Assembly (NCBI GenBank): GCA_947475525.1
Contig: CANJMI010000001.1
Coordinates: forward strand, 248,001 to 312,000
Reading direction: 5' to 3'
DNA length: 64,000 nucleotides
Origin: Polyangiaceae bacterium
Lineage (GTDB): Bacteria > Myxococcota_A > Polyangia > Polyangiales > Polyangiaceae
Shown here piece by piece: positions 1 through 8,631 of this stretch. How positions within the stretch are numbered: position 1 is the first letter of the stretch; every line of letters starts with the position of its first letter. A program made the position numbers and the translations under genes. The notes beneath the pieces were generated by a model. The model ran no database searches and was not told the DNA's origin. It saw only the letters and a list, made by a program, of their open reading frames with translations.

Positions 1-122
1 ATGACGTCGCCGCAGGCGGGCGCGCCGACGAGCCCCGTTCCGACGTTCGCGTCTTCTTTGTCGAGCGTGCCGACGTTCCTCGGGTTCTCGTAGTGGTCGA
101 TGACTTTTTCGCTGTAGGCCAT
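1..122 (-). CDS. iscU: Fe-S cluster scaffold IscU, N-terminal part (runs off window)
   Basis: Only the first 40 codons are inside the window. The protein begins MAYSEKVIDHYENPRNVG and continues to GAPACGDV, which is the IscU N-terminus including the first cluster-ligand cysteine (Cys37) in the APACGD motif. IscU is the cytosolic scaffold on which IscS-derived sulfur and iron are assembled into [2Fe-2S] clusters. The ATG at 122 is preceded by an AAGGA ribosome site eight bases upstream, and the gene follows iscS by 19 bp on the same strand, so the two are almost certainly cotranscribed. Later isc genes, if present, would lie beyond the left edge. Confidence 0.93.
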   Translation of the reverse strand, partial: MAYSEKVIDHYENPRNVGTLDKEDANVGTGLVGAPACGDV

Positions 123-141
123 GGTTGTTTTCCTTCGTTCT

Positions 142-1365
142 TCAGTGTGCGGTCCACTGCACGGTGGTGAGGTCGATGCCTTCTTTGTGCATCTCCCAGA
201 GGGGAGACATGTCGCGGAGTTTCCGGACCTTTTCGATCACGAGCTTCGCGACGTACTCGATTTCTTCGTCCGTCGTAAAGCGGCCGAGGCCGAAGCGGAT
301 GGACGAGTGCGCGGCGTCGTCGGTGACGCCCATCGCGTGCAGTACGTAAGAGGGTTCGAGGCTTGCGCTCGTGCAAGCGGAGCCGCTGGAGACGGCGACG
401 TCGTTTATCGCCATCAACATCGATTCGCCTTCGACGAAGCCGAACGACAGGTTCAGGTTGTTCGGCAAGCGGTGCTCGAACGAGCCGTTCATGTGCACTT
501 CGTCGAGCGCAGACGTCAGGAGGTCGAGGAGGTGGTTGCGCTGTCCGCGGAAGCGCTCGGCTTCGGCGCGCCATTCAGCGGTCAGGAGCTCGCACGCTTT
601 TCCGAAACCAACGATGCCCGGGACGTTCAACGTGCCGGAGCGCATCCCGAACTCGTGACCGCCGCCGTCCATTTCGGTCGCGATTCGAACCCGCGGCCTC
701 GAGCGCCTCACGTAGAGCGCGCCAACGCCTTTCGGTCCGTAGAGCTTGTGCGCCGTAAGTGACGCGAGATCGACGTTCATCTCCTCGACGTCGAAGGGCG
801 TCTTGCCGACACCCTGCACGGCATCGGAATGGAGGAGCACGCCGCGCTCACGCGTGATCGCCCCGATCTCCTTGATTGGCTGGATCGTGCCGACCTCGTT
901 GTTCGCGAGCATGACGCTGACGAGGATGGTTTTGTCGGTGATCGCGCGGCGCACATCTTCCGGATCGATGCGACCCAGCTTGTCGACCCCGAGATAGGTC
1001 ACCTCGAAGCCTTCGACCTCGAGACGCTTGCACGTGTCGAGCACGGCTTTGTGCTCGATCTTCGTCGTGATGATGTGGTTGCCTTTGTCCCGATAGAAAT
1101 GGGCAACGCCTTTGATCGCGAGGTTGTTGCTCTCGGTCGCGCCGGAGGTGAAGACGATCTCCTTCGCCTTGCTTGCACCGATGAGCGTTGCCACCTGTTC
1201 GCGGGCCGTCGCGACGGCTTCGTCGGCGCTCCAGCCGAAGCTGTGGCTGCGACTCGCGGCATTGCCGAACACCTGCGTGAAGTAGGGCAGCATCGTCTCG
1301 ACTACGCGCGGGTCGGCCTGCGTGGTCGCGTGGTTATCCATGTAAATTGGGAGTTTGAGCGTCAT
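142..1365 (-). CDS. iscS: Cysteine desulfurase IscS
   Basis: This 407-residue PLP enzyme takes sulfur from L-cysteine as a protein persulfide and passes it to IscU and to tRNA-thiolating enzymes such as MnmA (also in this window). Visible features are the N-terminal MDNHATT, the cofactor-stacking His105 in IEHKAV, the PLP lysine Lys207 in [11 protein letters not shown], and the sulfur-carrying Cys331 in [15 protein letters not shown], which mark a group I desulfurase. Length and residue numbers match E. coli IscS closely. The start codon overlaps the stop of the upstream regulator by 4 nt, implying translational coupling. Confidence 0.96.
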   Translation of the reverse strand: MTLKLPIYMDNHATTQADPRVVETMLPYFTQVFGNAASRSHSFGWSADEAVATAREQVATLIGASKAKEIVFTSGATESNNLAIKGVAHFYRDKGNHIITTKIEHKAVLDTCKRLEVEGFEVTYLGVDKLGRIDPEDVRRAITDKTILVSVMLANNEVGTIQPIKEIGAITRERGVLLHSDAVQGVGKTPFDVEEMNVDLASLTAHKLYGPKGVGALYVRRSRPRVRIATEMDGGGHEFGMRSGTLNVPGIVGFGKACELLTAEWRAEAERFRGQRNHLLDLLTSALDEVHMNGSFEHRLPNNLNLSFGFVEGESMLMAINDVAVSSGSACTSASLEPSYVLHAMGVTDDAAHSSIRFGLGRFTTDEEIEYVAKLVIEKVRKLRDMSPLWEMHKEGIDLTTVQWTAH

Positions 1366-1949
1366 GGCTTTGGTTGTTCCGCGCTAGCGTGAAGCCCTGC
1401 GACGAGCTCCGGCTCGGGCTGGGCTTCATCGTGGTTCGTGCATTCGCTGCATGCCGCGACGAGCTCGCTTGGGTCGCAGGTGTGGCATGTGTCGAGGTAT
1501 TCGAGACTTGCGCCGACTTCGCGCTCCAGCGCCGAGAGTCGTGCGATTTGCGAGTGAACTTCTTCGAGTTTTTGTTGGTAGATCTGCCGAATTTGCCGCA
1601 TGGCCTCGGGGGCGCTCGGCGCCTGCTCCCAGAGCGCGAGGATCTGCTGGATTTGCCCGAGGCTCATGCCGAGCTCGTGGAGCTTGCCGACCCAGCGAAC
1701 CCGCGCGACCGCGTCTTTTCCGTAAAGGCGGTAACGCCCTTTCGAGCGGGTGTGCGGCTTCAGCAGTCCGACGCTCTCGTAATGGTGGATCGCTCGCACG
1801 GTCTTGCCGACCTCCCGCGCGAGGTCGCCGACCTGGAGCAGACCGGCGAACTCGGCGTCGTCGATCGGTGGCACGGACACCGGACCTGGGCCCCACACGT
1901 GGGCCGTGGCGGTCGAGCCAATCAGCGGGAGTCGGTGGAGGTTGGCCAT
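1362..1949 (-). CDS. MerR-family regulator with C-terminal four-Cys cluster, heads isc operon
   Basis: A 195-residue protein with a MerR-type winged helix-turn-helix at about residues 37-105 (key pieces [20 protein letters not shown] and [15 protein letters not shown]), a dimerisation coiled coil at about 112-152, and a C-terminal cysteine cluster Cys155, Cys158, Cys167, Cys170 (C-x2-C-x8-C-x2-C). MerR proteins bind palindromes and usually sense a metal, redox signal or small ligand through the C-terminal part; the cysteines could hold an Fe-S cluster or metal. It sits where the Rrf2-type IscR sits in E. coli and overlaps iscS by 4 nt, so it is the likely isc regulator. The 35-residue N-terminal extension is unusual; a GTG at 1880 is an alternative start. 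Function is inferred. Confidence 0.85.
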   Translation of the reverse strand: MANLHRLPLIGSTATAHVWGPGPVSVPPIDDAEFAGLLQVGDLAREVGKTVRAIHHYESVGLLKPHTRSKGRYRLYGKDAVARVRWVGKLHELGMSLGQIQQILALWEQAPSAPEAMRQIRQIYQQKLEEVHSQIARLSALEREVGASLEYLDTCHTCDPSELVAACSECTNHDEAQPEPELVAGLHASAEQPKP

Positions 1950-2043
1950 GGCGCAAAGACCCTCACGTTGACGTGCGGATTGGGGTCTGTCTAGCCGCCC
2001 ACTCGGAGGCTGTCAAACTCGAACCCTCACGCATGCGTTAGGG

Positions 2044-2056
2044 TGACGTTACGTCA
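2044..2056 (-). promoter_or_regulatory. Perfect palindrome TGACGT-A-ACGTCA, probable operator of the isc MerR-type regulator
   Basis: The 13-bp site is a perfect inverted repeat of TGACGT around one base and lies immediately downstream of the predicted -10 box in front of the regulator gene. Similar TGACGT/ACGTCA dyads are used by some MerR regulators of the LiuR group. Placement at the transcription start fits autorepression or activation by DNA distortion. Binding by this regulator is inferred. Confidence 0.6.
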
Positions 2057-2084
2057 AGGTTAGCGCATCCAAGCATTGCGTCAA
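2057..2084 (-). promoter_or_regulatory. Candidate sigma70-type promoter for regulator-iscS-iscU
   Basis: Reading on the minus strand there is TTGACG (2084-2079), a 16-bp spacer, then TAACCT (2062-2057), directly followed by the palindromic operator. The -35 overlaps the stop codon of the upstream epimerase gene. The -10 is only a partial consensus match. Confidence 0.45.
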
Positions 2085-3046
2085 CCGGCACATGCGTTGA
2101 TGTGGGCGAGCCCGTCCTCGAGGGCGCGCTCGGCGCGGAATCCAAGGAGTTTCACCGCCCGGTCGGTGCCAGCCACCGAATGCCGAATGTCACCTGTCCG
2201 CGCGGGGCCGAGGACAGGCTCGAGGCCCGGGTGACCGCACAGTCGGCCGATCGCTCGGGCGAGCGTGCCGATGGTCGTCGGGATCCCGGAAGCGATGTTG
2301 ATGGCCACTGCGCCGCCGTGCGCCGCGGCTCCTGCGAGAAGGTTCGCCCGCACGACGTCGCGCACGTCAATAAAGTCCCGCGTTTGCGAGCCGTCACCGA
2401 AGATCGTCGGCGCTTGGCCGGTTCGGTAGGCATCGAAAAAGCGCGGGACGACGGCGGCGTACGGTCCGTTCGGATCTTGGCGCGGCCCGAAGACGTTGAA
2501 GTACCGCAAGCCAACGATGTTCATTCCGAAGGCGCGCGCGTAAGTGTCGGCGAGGTCTTCGTCCATCGACTTGGTCATGGCGTAGATCGACTGCACTGTG
2601 CCCTCGTCGCCTTCGCATTGCGGTAGCGAGGCGCAGTCGCCGAAGACGCTCGATGAGCTTGCAAACACGATGCGGCCAACCTTTGCCGTGCGCGCCGCCG
2701 CGAACACGTTGGCGGTGCCGCCTACATTGATGGCGATCGTCGTCGCCGGATCGTCCATCGAGCGGGGCACCGAGCAGATGGCCGCTTCGTGGTAAACGAC
2801 CTCGATCCCGTCGCACGCGCGCTCGCACGTGGCGAGGTCGCGGATGTCACCGAGGACGAGCTCGGCGGCTTCGCTGCCGATGAGATTCTTGCGGTTGCCG
2901 GTCGACAAATCGTCGAGAATGCGCACGACTGCGCCCGCATCGAGCAGGCCGCGCACGAGGTGCGATCCGATGAAGCCCGCGCCGCCCGTCACGAGGACCC
3001 GTTTGCCGGCGAGGTCCGTATCAGGCGCGCCAGATGCCTCGCTCAA
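2081..3046 (-). CDS. NAD-dependent nucleotide-sugar epimerase (UDP-GlcNAc/GlcNAcA 4-epimerase type)
   Basis: A 321-residue extended short-chain dehydrogenase. The NAD-binding Rossmann motif VLVTGGAGFIGSHLVRGLL lies at residues 17-35, the active-site serines near 130-134 (FASSSSVFG), and the catalytic Tyr155/Lys159 in YAMTK. The family interconverts C4 epimers of UDP-hexoses. It overlaps the upstream dehydrogenase by 4 nt; a dehydrogenase plus epimerase pair like this (as TviB-TviC or WbpA/WbpP-type enzymes) makes UDP-GalNAc uronic acid or similar precursors of surface polysaccharide. Exact substrate cannot be read from the sequence. Confidence 0.85.
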   Translation of the reverse strand: MSEASGAPDTDLAGKRVLVTGGAGFIGSHLVRGLLDAGAVVRILDDLSTGNRKNLIGSEAAELVLGDIRDLATCERACDGIEVVYHEAAICSVPRSMDDPATTIAINVGGTANVFAAARTAKVGRIVFASSSSVFGDCASLPQCEGDEGTVQSIYAMTKSMDEDLADTYARAFGMNIVGLRYFNVFGPRQDPNGPYAAVVPRFFDAYRTGQAPTIFGDGSQTRDFIDVRDVVRANLLAGAAAHGGAVAINIASGIPTTIGTLARAIGRLCGHPGLEPVLGPARTGDIRHSVAGTDRAVKLLGFRAERALEDGLAHINACAG

Positions 3047-4383
3047 GCCTTCACCACGTTCGGACGAGGGGCGCGGTACACGCCACGCGTATCGATGATC
3101 AAAAGGGCGTGCTCGGCGACGAGCGCATAGTCGACCGCCGCGTGATCGGTGGCGATGAGGATCGCATCGTAGCCCGCGATGTTTTCGGCGGTAAGTGGCA
3201 CCGAGGTCTGCTTGACCAGGTCGGGGAAGCTTCGCTTGGCGGGCGTCTCTGGCACGTGCGGGTCGTGGTAATCGACGGTCGCGCCGTCTTCACGGAGCAA
3301 GTGCATCAACTCGAACGACGGAGCTTCGCGGGTGTCGTCGACGTTCTTTTTGTAGGCGAGACCTAGGAGCAGCACGCGGCTGCCGTTGACCGGTTTTTTT
3401 TGCGCGTTGAGCGCACGTGCCAGCTTGTCGACAACGTAGCGCGGCATCGACACGTTCACTTCGCCTGCGAGCTCGATGAAGCGAGTGGCGACCCCGTACT
3501 CGCGCGCTTTCCACGTGAGGTAGAAAGGATCGAGCGGAATGCAATGTCCGCCCAGCCCCGGTCCGGGGTTGAAGCGCATGAAGCCGAAAGGCTTCGTCTC
3601 AGCCGCGTCGAGCACCTCCCAGATGTCGATGCCCATTCGGTCGTAGATGACCTTGAGCTCGTTCACGAGGGCGATGTTGACGGCGCGAAAGATGTTCTCG
3701 GTAAGCTTGGTCGCCTCGGCCGCGCGGGCGCTGGACACTGCGATCACGCGGTCGATCGCGAGTTCGTAGAGCGCCACGGAGAGCGCGGTCGACTCCGCGT
3801 CGATGCCGCCGACAATCTTCGGAATCGTTTTGGTGTCGAAGTGTGGGTTACCCGGATCTTCTCGCTCAGGGGAGAAGGCGAGGAAGAAGTCTTTGCCGGC
3901 GACGAGGCCCGTCTCCTCGAGGGTGCTGCGCACGAGCTCGTCGGTCGTTCCCGGGTAGGTCGTCGACTCGAGAACGATCAGCTGCCCGGGCCTAAGCCGA
4001 TTTCGCACCGCTTCCGCCGTCGCGATGACGAAGCGCATGTCTGGCTCGCGTTGCGCGGTGAGCGGAGTCGGCACCGCGATCAGGATCGCGTCACACTCGG
4101 CGAGTCGCTCGAAGTCGGTGGTGGCATGGAAGCGCTTCGTTTCGAGTGCCCGCTTCACCCGCTCGGCGCCGAGGTGAACGATGTAGGTCCCACCGGCCTC
4201 GAGCACGTCCACTTTGGCGCGATCGACGTCGAAACCGAGGACGTCAAAGCCCTTCTCGCAGAACGTCAATCCCAACGGAAGTCCGACGTACCCTAGGCCG
4301 ACGATCGCTACGCGCGCGTTGCGGTCGCGGATCCTGCCTAAAAGTTCCTGTGCTCGTTCGCTCGTCATCGCTGTCGTCTCCAT
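3043..4383 (-). CDS. UDP-N-acetylhexosamine 6-dehydrogenase (WbpA/TviB-like nucleotide sugar dehydrogenase)
   Basis: A 446-residue NAD-dependent UDP-sugar dehydrogenase that oxidises C6 of a UDP-sugar to the uronic acid in two steps. It shows the N-terminal NAD motif VAIVGLGYVGLPLGLTF (residues 25-41), the substrate-binding helix with ATKLTENIFRAVNIALVNE, and the catalytic cysteine Cys281 in GPGLGGHCIPLDPFYL. The C-terminal UDP-binding domain is complete. Sequence style resembles UDP-GlcNAc dehydrogenases rather than UDP-glucose dehydrogenases. It is translationally coupled to the epimerase downstream. An internal ATG at 4368 is an alternative start. Confidence 0.9.
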   Translation of the reverse strand: METTAMTSERAQELLGRIRDRNARVAIVGLGYVGLPLGLTFCEKGFDVLGFDVDRAKVDVLEAGGTYIVHLGAERVKRALETKRFHATTDFERLAECDAILIAVPTPLTAQREPDMRFVIATAEAVRNRLRPGQLIVLESTTYPGTTDELVRSTLEETGLVAGKDFFLAFSPEREDPGNPHFDTKTIPKIVGGIDAESTALSVALYELAIDRVIAVSSARAAEATKLTENIFRAVNIALVNELKVIYDRMGIDIWEVLDAAETKPFGFMRFNPGPGLGGHCIPLDPFYLTWKAREYGVATRFIELAGEVNVSMPRYVVDKLARALNAQKKPVNGSRVLLLGLAYKKNVDDTREAPSFELMHLLREDGATVDYHDPHVPETPAKRSFPDLVKQTSVPLTAENIAGYDAILIATDHAAVDYALVAEHALLIIDTRGVYRAPRPNVVKA

Positions 4384-4419
4384 ACAACAGGGACTTGGTT
4401 GCGGCGAGCCTCGGCCCGT

Positions 4420-5217
4420 TCACGTGGGATCGAATCCCAGACGAAATCCGAGGTTCGAGAAGCGCGCGGTCGGGGGATACGCATTTTTCCCCGCGCAGCC
4501 GATGCTCCAAGGCAAGTTGTTCCACGCGCCGCCGCGCACCGCGCGATGCGGTCCGTAGAGGCTTGGCGTCGGTCGTTCGTCTTGGGTCCACTGCCAGACG
4601 GTCCCGCACAGGTCGTGCACGCCGAATGGACTCACTCCGCGCGGAAAGATTCCGATGGGCACCGTCGAGCGAGGCCCGTAATCGCGATGACTCGACGCCT
4701 GCTCATCCCAGTCGTCACCCCAAGGGTAATCGCGCGCATCGTCGCCGCGGGCGGCGCGCTCCCACTCGAGTTCCGTCAGCAAGCGCGCACCGCGGAAAGC
4801 CGCGTACGCCTCGGCCTCGAAGGCGCTGATGCCGATTATCGGATGGTTTGGCGCGAGGTAGACGCTCCACTCCGATTCGCCCCAAAATCGCGGCTGCTCA
4901 ACGTTTTCCTCGAGGCGCCAGGTCCAGCCTTCCGACGACCAAAACGACGCGTCGTCGTAGCCCCCTTCGTCGATGAAGGCCCCGTATTCACCAACCGTTA
5001 CGGCAAAACGCGCAACGCCGAAGGCCGGCACGGCGATCAGGGAAATGGCGCCGCCGCTCGAGTCCTTGTGGTGGAGCGTCCCGTCCGGGATCGCGATTCG
5101 TTCACCTACGACAATGCGCGGATCGCCGTGCCCTGCGAGACCTTGTGCCGCCGTGATTCGGGCCTCGAGACTCGCTTCCCGATCGGCGAGAACGGACAGC
5201 CAAGCGACGTCATCCAT
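4420..5217 (-). CDS. Formylglycine-generating-enzyme-like (SUMF1/PF03781) protein
   Basis: A 265-residue protein with the FGE-sulfatase fold, recognised from LLTELEWERAARG, YPWGDDW, GVHDLCGTVWQWTQD, RAVRGGAWNN and SNLGFRLGF. True formylglycine-generating enzymes have two catalytic cysteines after the GGSW-type motif; here only one cysteine (IGCAGKN) is present, so aerobic FGE activity is unlikely. No DinB iron-binding domain is present, so it is not EgtB either. About 60 N-terminal residues are unassigned. It precedes the zinc-ribbon gene's product by 9 bp in coding order (that gene lies just upstream) and the sugar dehydrogenase follows. Substrate unknown. Confidence 0.7.
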   Translation of the reverse strand: MDDVAWLSVLADREASLEARITAAQGLAGHGDPRIVVGERIAIPDGTLHHKDSSGGAISLIAVPAFGVARFAVTVGEYGAFIDEGGYDDASFWSSEGWTWRLEENVEQPRFWGESEWSVYLAPNHPIIGISAFEAEAYAAFRGARLLTELEWERAARGDDARDYPWGDDWDEQASSHRDYGPRSTVPIGIFPRGVSPFGVHDLCGTVWQWTQDERPTPSLYGPHRAVRGGAWNNLPWSIGCAGKNAYPPTARFSNLGFRLGFDPT

Positions 5218-5226
5218 CGGCCGCCG

Positions 5227-5712
5227 TCAACCGTCGCGAGGAGCTCGCGCAGCGCTGTCGACAAGGGCCGGACCGCGCGGCTCGCGTTGGCGCTTGCGTC
5301 CCCGTTTGAGTGGCAGCATCGCGAGGACGATCGCGCGGACGAGACGGGCATTGTGCACGCGCCCCTTCGCGAGGATCCACACGCGGACGCCTCGTGCCGC
5401 GGCCAGGTAGAGTGTCCACCAGATCGCGAGCCCAATCGCGATCGAACCGGCTGTGGCAACGTACGACCATGGTGGCGTCATGCCAAACGACTGGCGCACG
5501 CCGTAGAGACCGGTCGTCGATCCGGCGAAAATCGCCGTAAAACGCATGATCATCCCGCGCCGTGCCCCGTAGTCTACGCGCTGGTTCCGCCACACGGTAT
5601 CCGGGAGGCTCTTCGCTTCCGGGTCTGAAACCATCACGAGACGACCGCTGCACTCCGTGCAAACGAAGCCTCCGGCGTTGACGTAGTGGCAGTCGAGACA
5701 GATTTTGACCAC
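5227..5712 (-). CDS. Zinc-ribbon membrane protein of unknown function
   Basis: A 161-residue protein not assigned to a named family. It starts with a short zinc ribbon (CLDC at residues 5-8 and CTEC at 18-21), followed by two probable membrane helices around residues 56-72 and 83-105 (FTAIFAGSTTGLYGV and YVATAGSIAIGLAIWWTLYL). The C-terminus is a basic Arg/Lys-rich tail. It is spaced 9 bp from the FGE-like gene downstream, so the two probably form an operon. Confidence 0.6.
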   Translation of the reverse strand: MVKICLDCHYVNAGGFVCTECSGRLVMVSDPEAKSLPDTVWRNQRVDYGARRGMIMRFTAIFAGSTTGLYGVRQSFGMTPPWSYVATAGSIAIGLAIWWTLYLAAARGVRVWILAKGRVHNARLVRAIVLAMLPLKRGRKRQREPRGPALVDSAARAPRDG

Positions 5713-5747
5713 GACCCCACCGGCCTATCACGTGGCGCGGAGGCGCG

Positions 5748-6971
5748 CTACTTGGGGGTCGGGACCGTGTTGACGCTGACGGTCATGCCGGGCGTTGCGA
5801 TCCACTTGAAGTTGTCGACCAGCACCGTCGAGTCCCACGCCTGATCGCCCGTGTCCCAAATCGCGAAGCGAAGGTCGATCGTGTCGCCACCTTTCACGGG
5901 GGCTTGCGTCGTAAGCCAGCTCGTTGCGCCCGCGTCGTCCCAGCTGTCGAAGCCCGTGCCGAGGAGTTCCTGTTCACCGAGTGCGCAGCCGCCGCAAACC
6001 TGGAAGAACGCGATGTTCACGCTGACCGGGTTCTTCTTCGAGTCGAAAGAAATGTTGCCGTTGATCGAGCCCATCGGCGGCGGGTTCACGAGCGCGATGA
6101 ACTGGTCGTTGAATGAGGTGCAGACCCACTCGGGGTACTCGAACGAGTAGAAATCGAAGTCGAACGAGTAGCCGGTCGCGTTCGAGGGCGTCTTCAACTT
6201 CAGCGATAGGGCGACATCATCGTTGATGTCGGTGTCGCCGCTGCAGCCTGGCACATCCTGCGGGAAGCCCATGGGCGCGGTCCCCGGTCCGGAGGTGTAG
6301 CAAGTCTGACTGCCGCATGCGCCCGCCATCGAAGCGTCGCGTGCGTTGCCGGACGACAGCGCGAGAAGCGTCCCGCCTTCGCGCGGTTTCACGTTCGCGC
6401 CGAACTTCGCGAGTAGTCCGGCTGCGGCACCGGGGCTCGCGGGCGTGCCATTCGCACGCGTATAGGCGGCCGACATGACGCCCCACCCTTTTTCCCCCTG
6501 CTTGAGCGCCTTGCAAATGCCGATCGCGCGGGCGCCGTTCATCGCGTCGAGGTCTGACAGTTGCAGACCTGCATCACACGGTTGCGTGACTTCGTCGACT
6601 TTGCCATCGCAGTTCTCGTCGCTCTGCTTCGCCTTCGGGTCCTTCGGATCGGTTGGCACTTCGAGCGCGCCCGGGTTCACGTTCGGATCGCAGTCGTTGC
6701 AGTCGCCTTCGTTGGCGGAGAAGCCATCTTTGTCGCTGTCGTCGCTCGGCGCGCCATCGCAGGCATCTGCTGAGCCGGTCGAGCCGCCGCCGCCGCCGAC
6801 GCCCGGCTCGAAGGAACCTGAGCTCGTTGCGCTATCGCCGCCGGCGCCGTCGCTGCCTCCTACGCCTGAGGAGGTGCCGCGAAATCGTGCGTCGCTGCTC
6901 GCGGAACAGGCCGCCGCCGCGCTCACCAGACCCAAGAAGCCCACCAACGCTTGAACGGATGTTTTGCGCAT
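5748..6971 (-). CDS. Secreted lipoprotein with MopE-like metal-binding motif and choice-of-anchor-L-type domain
   Basis: A 407-residue lipoprotein. The ATG at 6971 gives a signal peptide ending in the lipobox VSAAAAC, followed by a Gly/Ser linker. Residues about 75-130 carry the putative metal-binding pattern DSDKDGFSANEGDCNDCDPN with DENCDGKVDE, seen in MopE-type and myxobacterial surface proteins. The C-terminal half (LALSSGNAR, NDDVALSLKLKTP, FDFDFYSFEYPEW) matches the choice-of-anchor-L style of adhesin-like domains. It has a clear paralogue at 39516-40868. Probably outer-membrane anchored and facing the surface; partner or ligand unknown. Confidence 0.75.
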   Translation of the reverse strand: MRKTSVQALVGFLGLVSAAAACSASSDARFRGTSSGVGGSDGAGGDSATSSGSFEPGVGGGGGSTGSADACDGAPSDDSDKDGFSANEGDCNDCDPNVNPGALEVPTDPKDPKAKQSDENCDGKVDEVTQPCDAGLQLSDLDAMNGARAIGICKALKQGEKGWGVMSAAYTRANGTPASPGAAAGLLAKFGANVKPREGGTLLALSSGNARDASMAGACGSQTCYTSGPGTAPMGFPQDVPGCSGDTDINDDVALSLKLKTPSNATGYSFDFDFYSFEYPEWVCTSFNDQFIALVNPPPMGSINGNISFDSKKNPVSVNIAFFQVCGGCALGEQELLGTGFDSWDDAGATSWLTTQAPVKGGDTIDLRFAIWDTGDQAWDSTVLVDNFKWIATPGMTVSVNTVPTPK

Positions 6972-7240
6972 TTCGATTCGACTCGTTCGGGCGGACGCTG
7001 CCCAACCTCCATCGCTCAGCAACTCTCACGCCAAACGCGTCGGACGCTACGGCTGCCGCGGTTGTGGCGCCGTTTCGCGTGATTTTGCTGCTCGCGCCGC
7101 GGTTCGATTCGCGGCTACCACGACAGCGGAGTCGCGGATCGCGCGGCGGGCTCGGCACACAGGATCACCGCGGGTCCATGGCAAGGACCCCAGTCTCCGA
7201 AGCAGGCCACCCCTCGCGAGGTGACCTCAACCGAACCGCA

Positions 7241-8458
7241 TCACGACGAGGCGGTGACGCCGTTGCTCTTGCCGTGCTTCGGGCTCTTTGTCGTGGCTTT
7301 GCCGGTGGCGAAGGCGGCGGCAATCTCCTCGGCGCGATCGGTGTTCTCCCATGAGAACTCTTTTCGACCGAAGTGACCGTAGGCCGCCGTTTGGCGGTAG
7401 ATCGGACGCAGCAGGTCGAGCTGCTCGATGATCGCCTTCGGGCGCATATCGAAGTTCGCTTGGATGTAGCTCTCGAGCTTTTGCTCGTCGACCTTCGCGG
7501 TGCCGAAGGTGTTGAGGTGCACGCCAACCGGCTGGGCAACGCCAATCGCGTAGGCGATTTGGATTTCGCAGCGGTCCGCGAGGCCCGACTTCACGACGTT
7601 CTTGGCGACGTAACGCGCGTAGTAGCACGCCGAGCGGTCGACCTTTGTTGGGTCCTTGCCGCTGAACGCGCCACCGCCGTGACGGCCCATGCCGCCGTAC
7701 GTGTCGACGATGATTTTGCGGCCGGTGAGGCCGGCGTCACCCTGCGGGCCGCCGATGACGAAGCGGCCGGTCGGGTTTAGGTAGACCTTCACTTTCTTGT
7801 CGAGCATCTTCGCCGGGATGACCTTCTCGATCACCTCCGCGCGGAGGGCATCGCAGAGATCCTTGTGCTTCACGTCGGCGGCGTGCTGCGTCGAGATGAC
7901 GAGCGCCGTAATGCGCGTCGGCTTGTCGTTCTCGTATTCGAAAGTGACCTGAGTCTTGCCGTCGGGGCGGAGCCAGTCGAGCTTGCCGTTCTTGCGCACC
8001 TTGGCGAGTTGATGCGCGAGTTTGTGCGCGTACCAGATCGGTGCGGGCATCAAATCGGGGGTCTCGTTCGTGGCGTAGCCGAACATCAGGCCTTGATCAC
8101 CTGCGCCCTGCTCCTTGAACTTGCCGGAGCCTTCATCGACGCCCTGTGCAATGTCGGGCGATTGCTTTTCGATGGCGCTCATCACGGCGCAGGTCTGCCA
8201 GTCAAAACCCATGTCCGAGCTCGAGTAGCCGATCTCACGAACCGTGGACCGCACGAGGTCGGTGAGGTTGACGATCGCGTTGGTGGTGACTTCACCGCCC
8301 ACGATGACCATGCCGGTCTTCGTGAAACTCTCGACCGCGACGCGCGAACGCGAATCCTGCGCCAGGTAGGCGTCGAGGATGGCGTCCGAAATCTGGTCGC
8401 ACATCTTGTCGGGATGGCCTTCGGTGACGGACTCGGACGTGAACTGGTAGGAGCGCAT
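7241..8458 (-). CDS. metK: S-adenosylmethionine synthase MetK
   Basis: Makes S-adenosylmethionine from methionine and ATP. The 405-residue protein shows the family signatures [20 protein letters not shown] at the N-terminus, the central [12 protein letters not shown] and the loop [17 protein letters not shown]. Length is normal for the family. I chose the ATG at 8458 (MRSYQFTSE); an in-frame GTG at 8470 adds four residues and has an AGG just upstream, so the start is not settled. No SAM-sensing riboswitch structure was recognised in the leader; the only strong hairpin there is the terminator of the upstream gene. Confidence 0.96.
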   Translation of the reverse strand: MRSYQFTSESVTEGHPDKMCDQISDAILDAYLAQDSRSRVAVESFTKTGMVIVGGEVTTNAIVNLTDLVRSTVREIGYSSSDMGFDWQTCAVMSAIEKQSPDIAQGVDEGSGKFKEQGAGDQGLMFGYATNETPDLMPAPIWYAHKLAHQLAKVRKNGKLDWLRPDGKTQVTFEYENDKPTRITALVISTQHAADVKHKDLCDALRAEVIEKVIPAKMLDKKVKVYLNPTGRFVIGGPQGDAGLTGRKIIVDTYGGMGRHGGGAFSGKDPTKVDRSACYYARYVAKNVVKSGLADRCEIQIAYAIGVAQPVGVHLNTFGTAKVDEQKLESYIQANFDMRPKAIIEQLDLLRPIYRQTAAYGHFGRKEFSWENTDRAEEIAAAFATGKATTKSPKHGKSNGVTASS

Positions 8459-8510
8459 AGAGCGCGCCACTTAGCCTGTGCACCCACCGCGCGTCAACGA
8501 GCCCGACGGC

Positions 8511-8553
8511 ACAAAATGACGAAGCCGGCACCGCAAACACGGTCGCCGGCTTC
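8511..8553 (-). terminator. Rho-independent terminator of the TRAP-type binding-protein gene
   Basis: A 9-bp perfect stem GAAGCCGGC/GCCGGCTTC (8521-8529 with 8545-8553) plus an inner ACCG/CGGT stem and a six-base loop. On the minus strand it is followed by GTCATTTTGT. It lies 79 bp after the stop codon of the 8632-9630 gene and before metK, so metK probably has its own promoter. Confidence 0.7.
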
Positions 8554-8631
8554 GACGAAGCGTCGGGCGAAGAGTCAAGGAGAGCCAATCAGCTGAGCGT
8601 CGGCAAGAGGCGCGTCAGCCGAAGAGCCCAT

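Noticed and set aside
7172-7190. Hairpin GGGTCC/GGACCC after metK as terminator
   Set aside because: Short stem with no T-rich tail on the minus strand; insufficient to call.
8459-8631. SAM-sensing riboswitch before metK
   Set aside because: The only strong structure is a terminator hairpin for the upstream gene; no SAM or SAH riboswitch core could be drawn.
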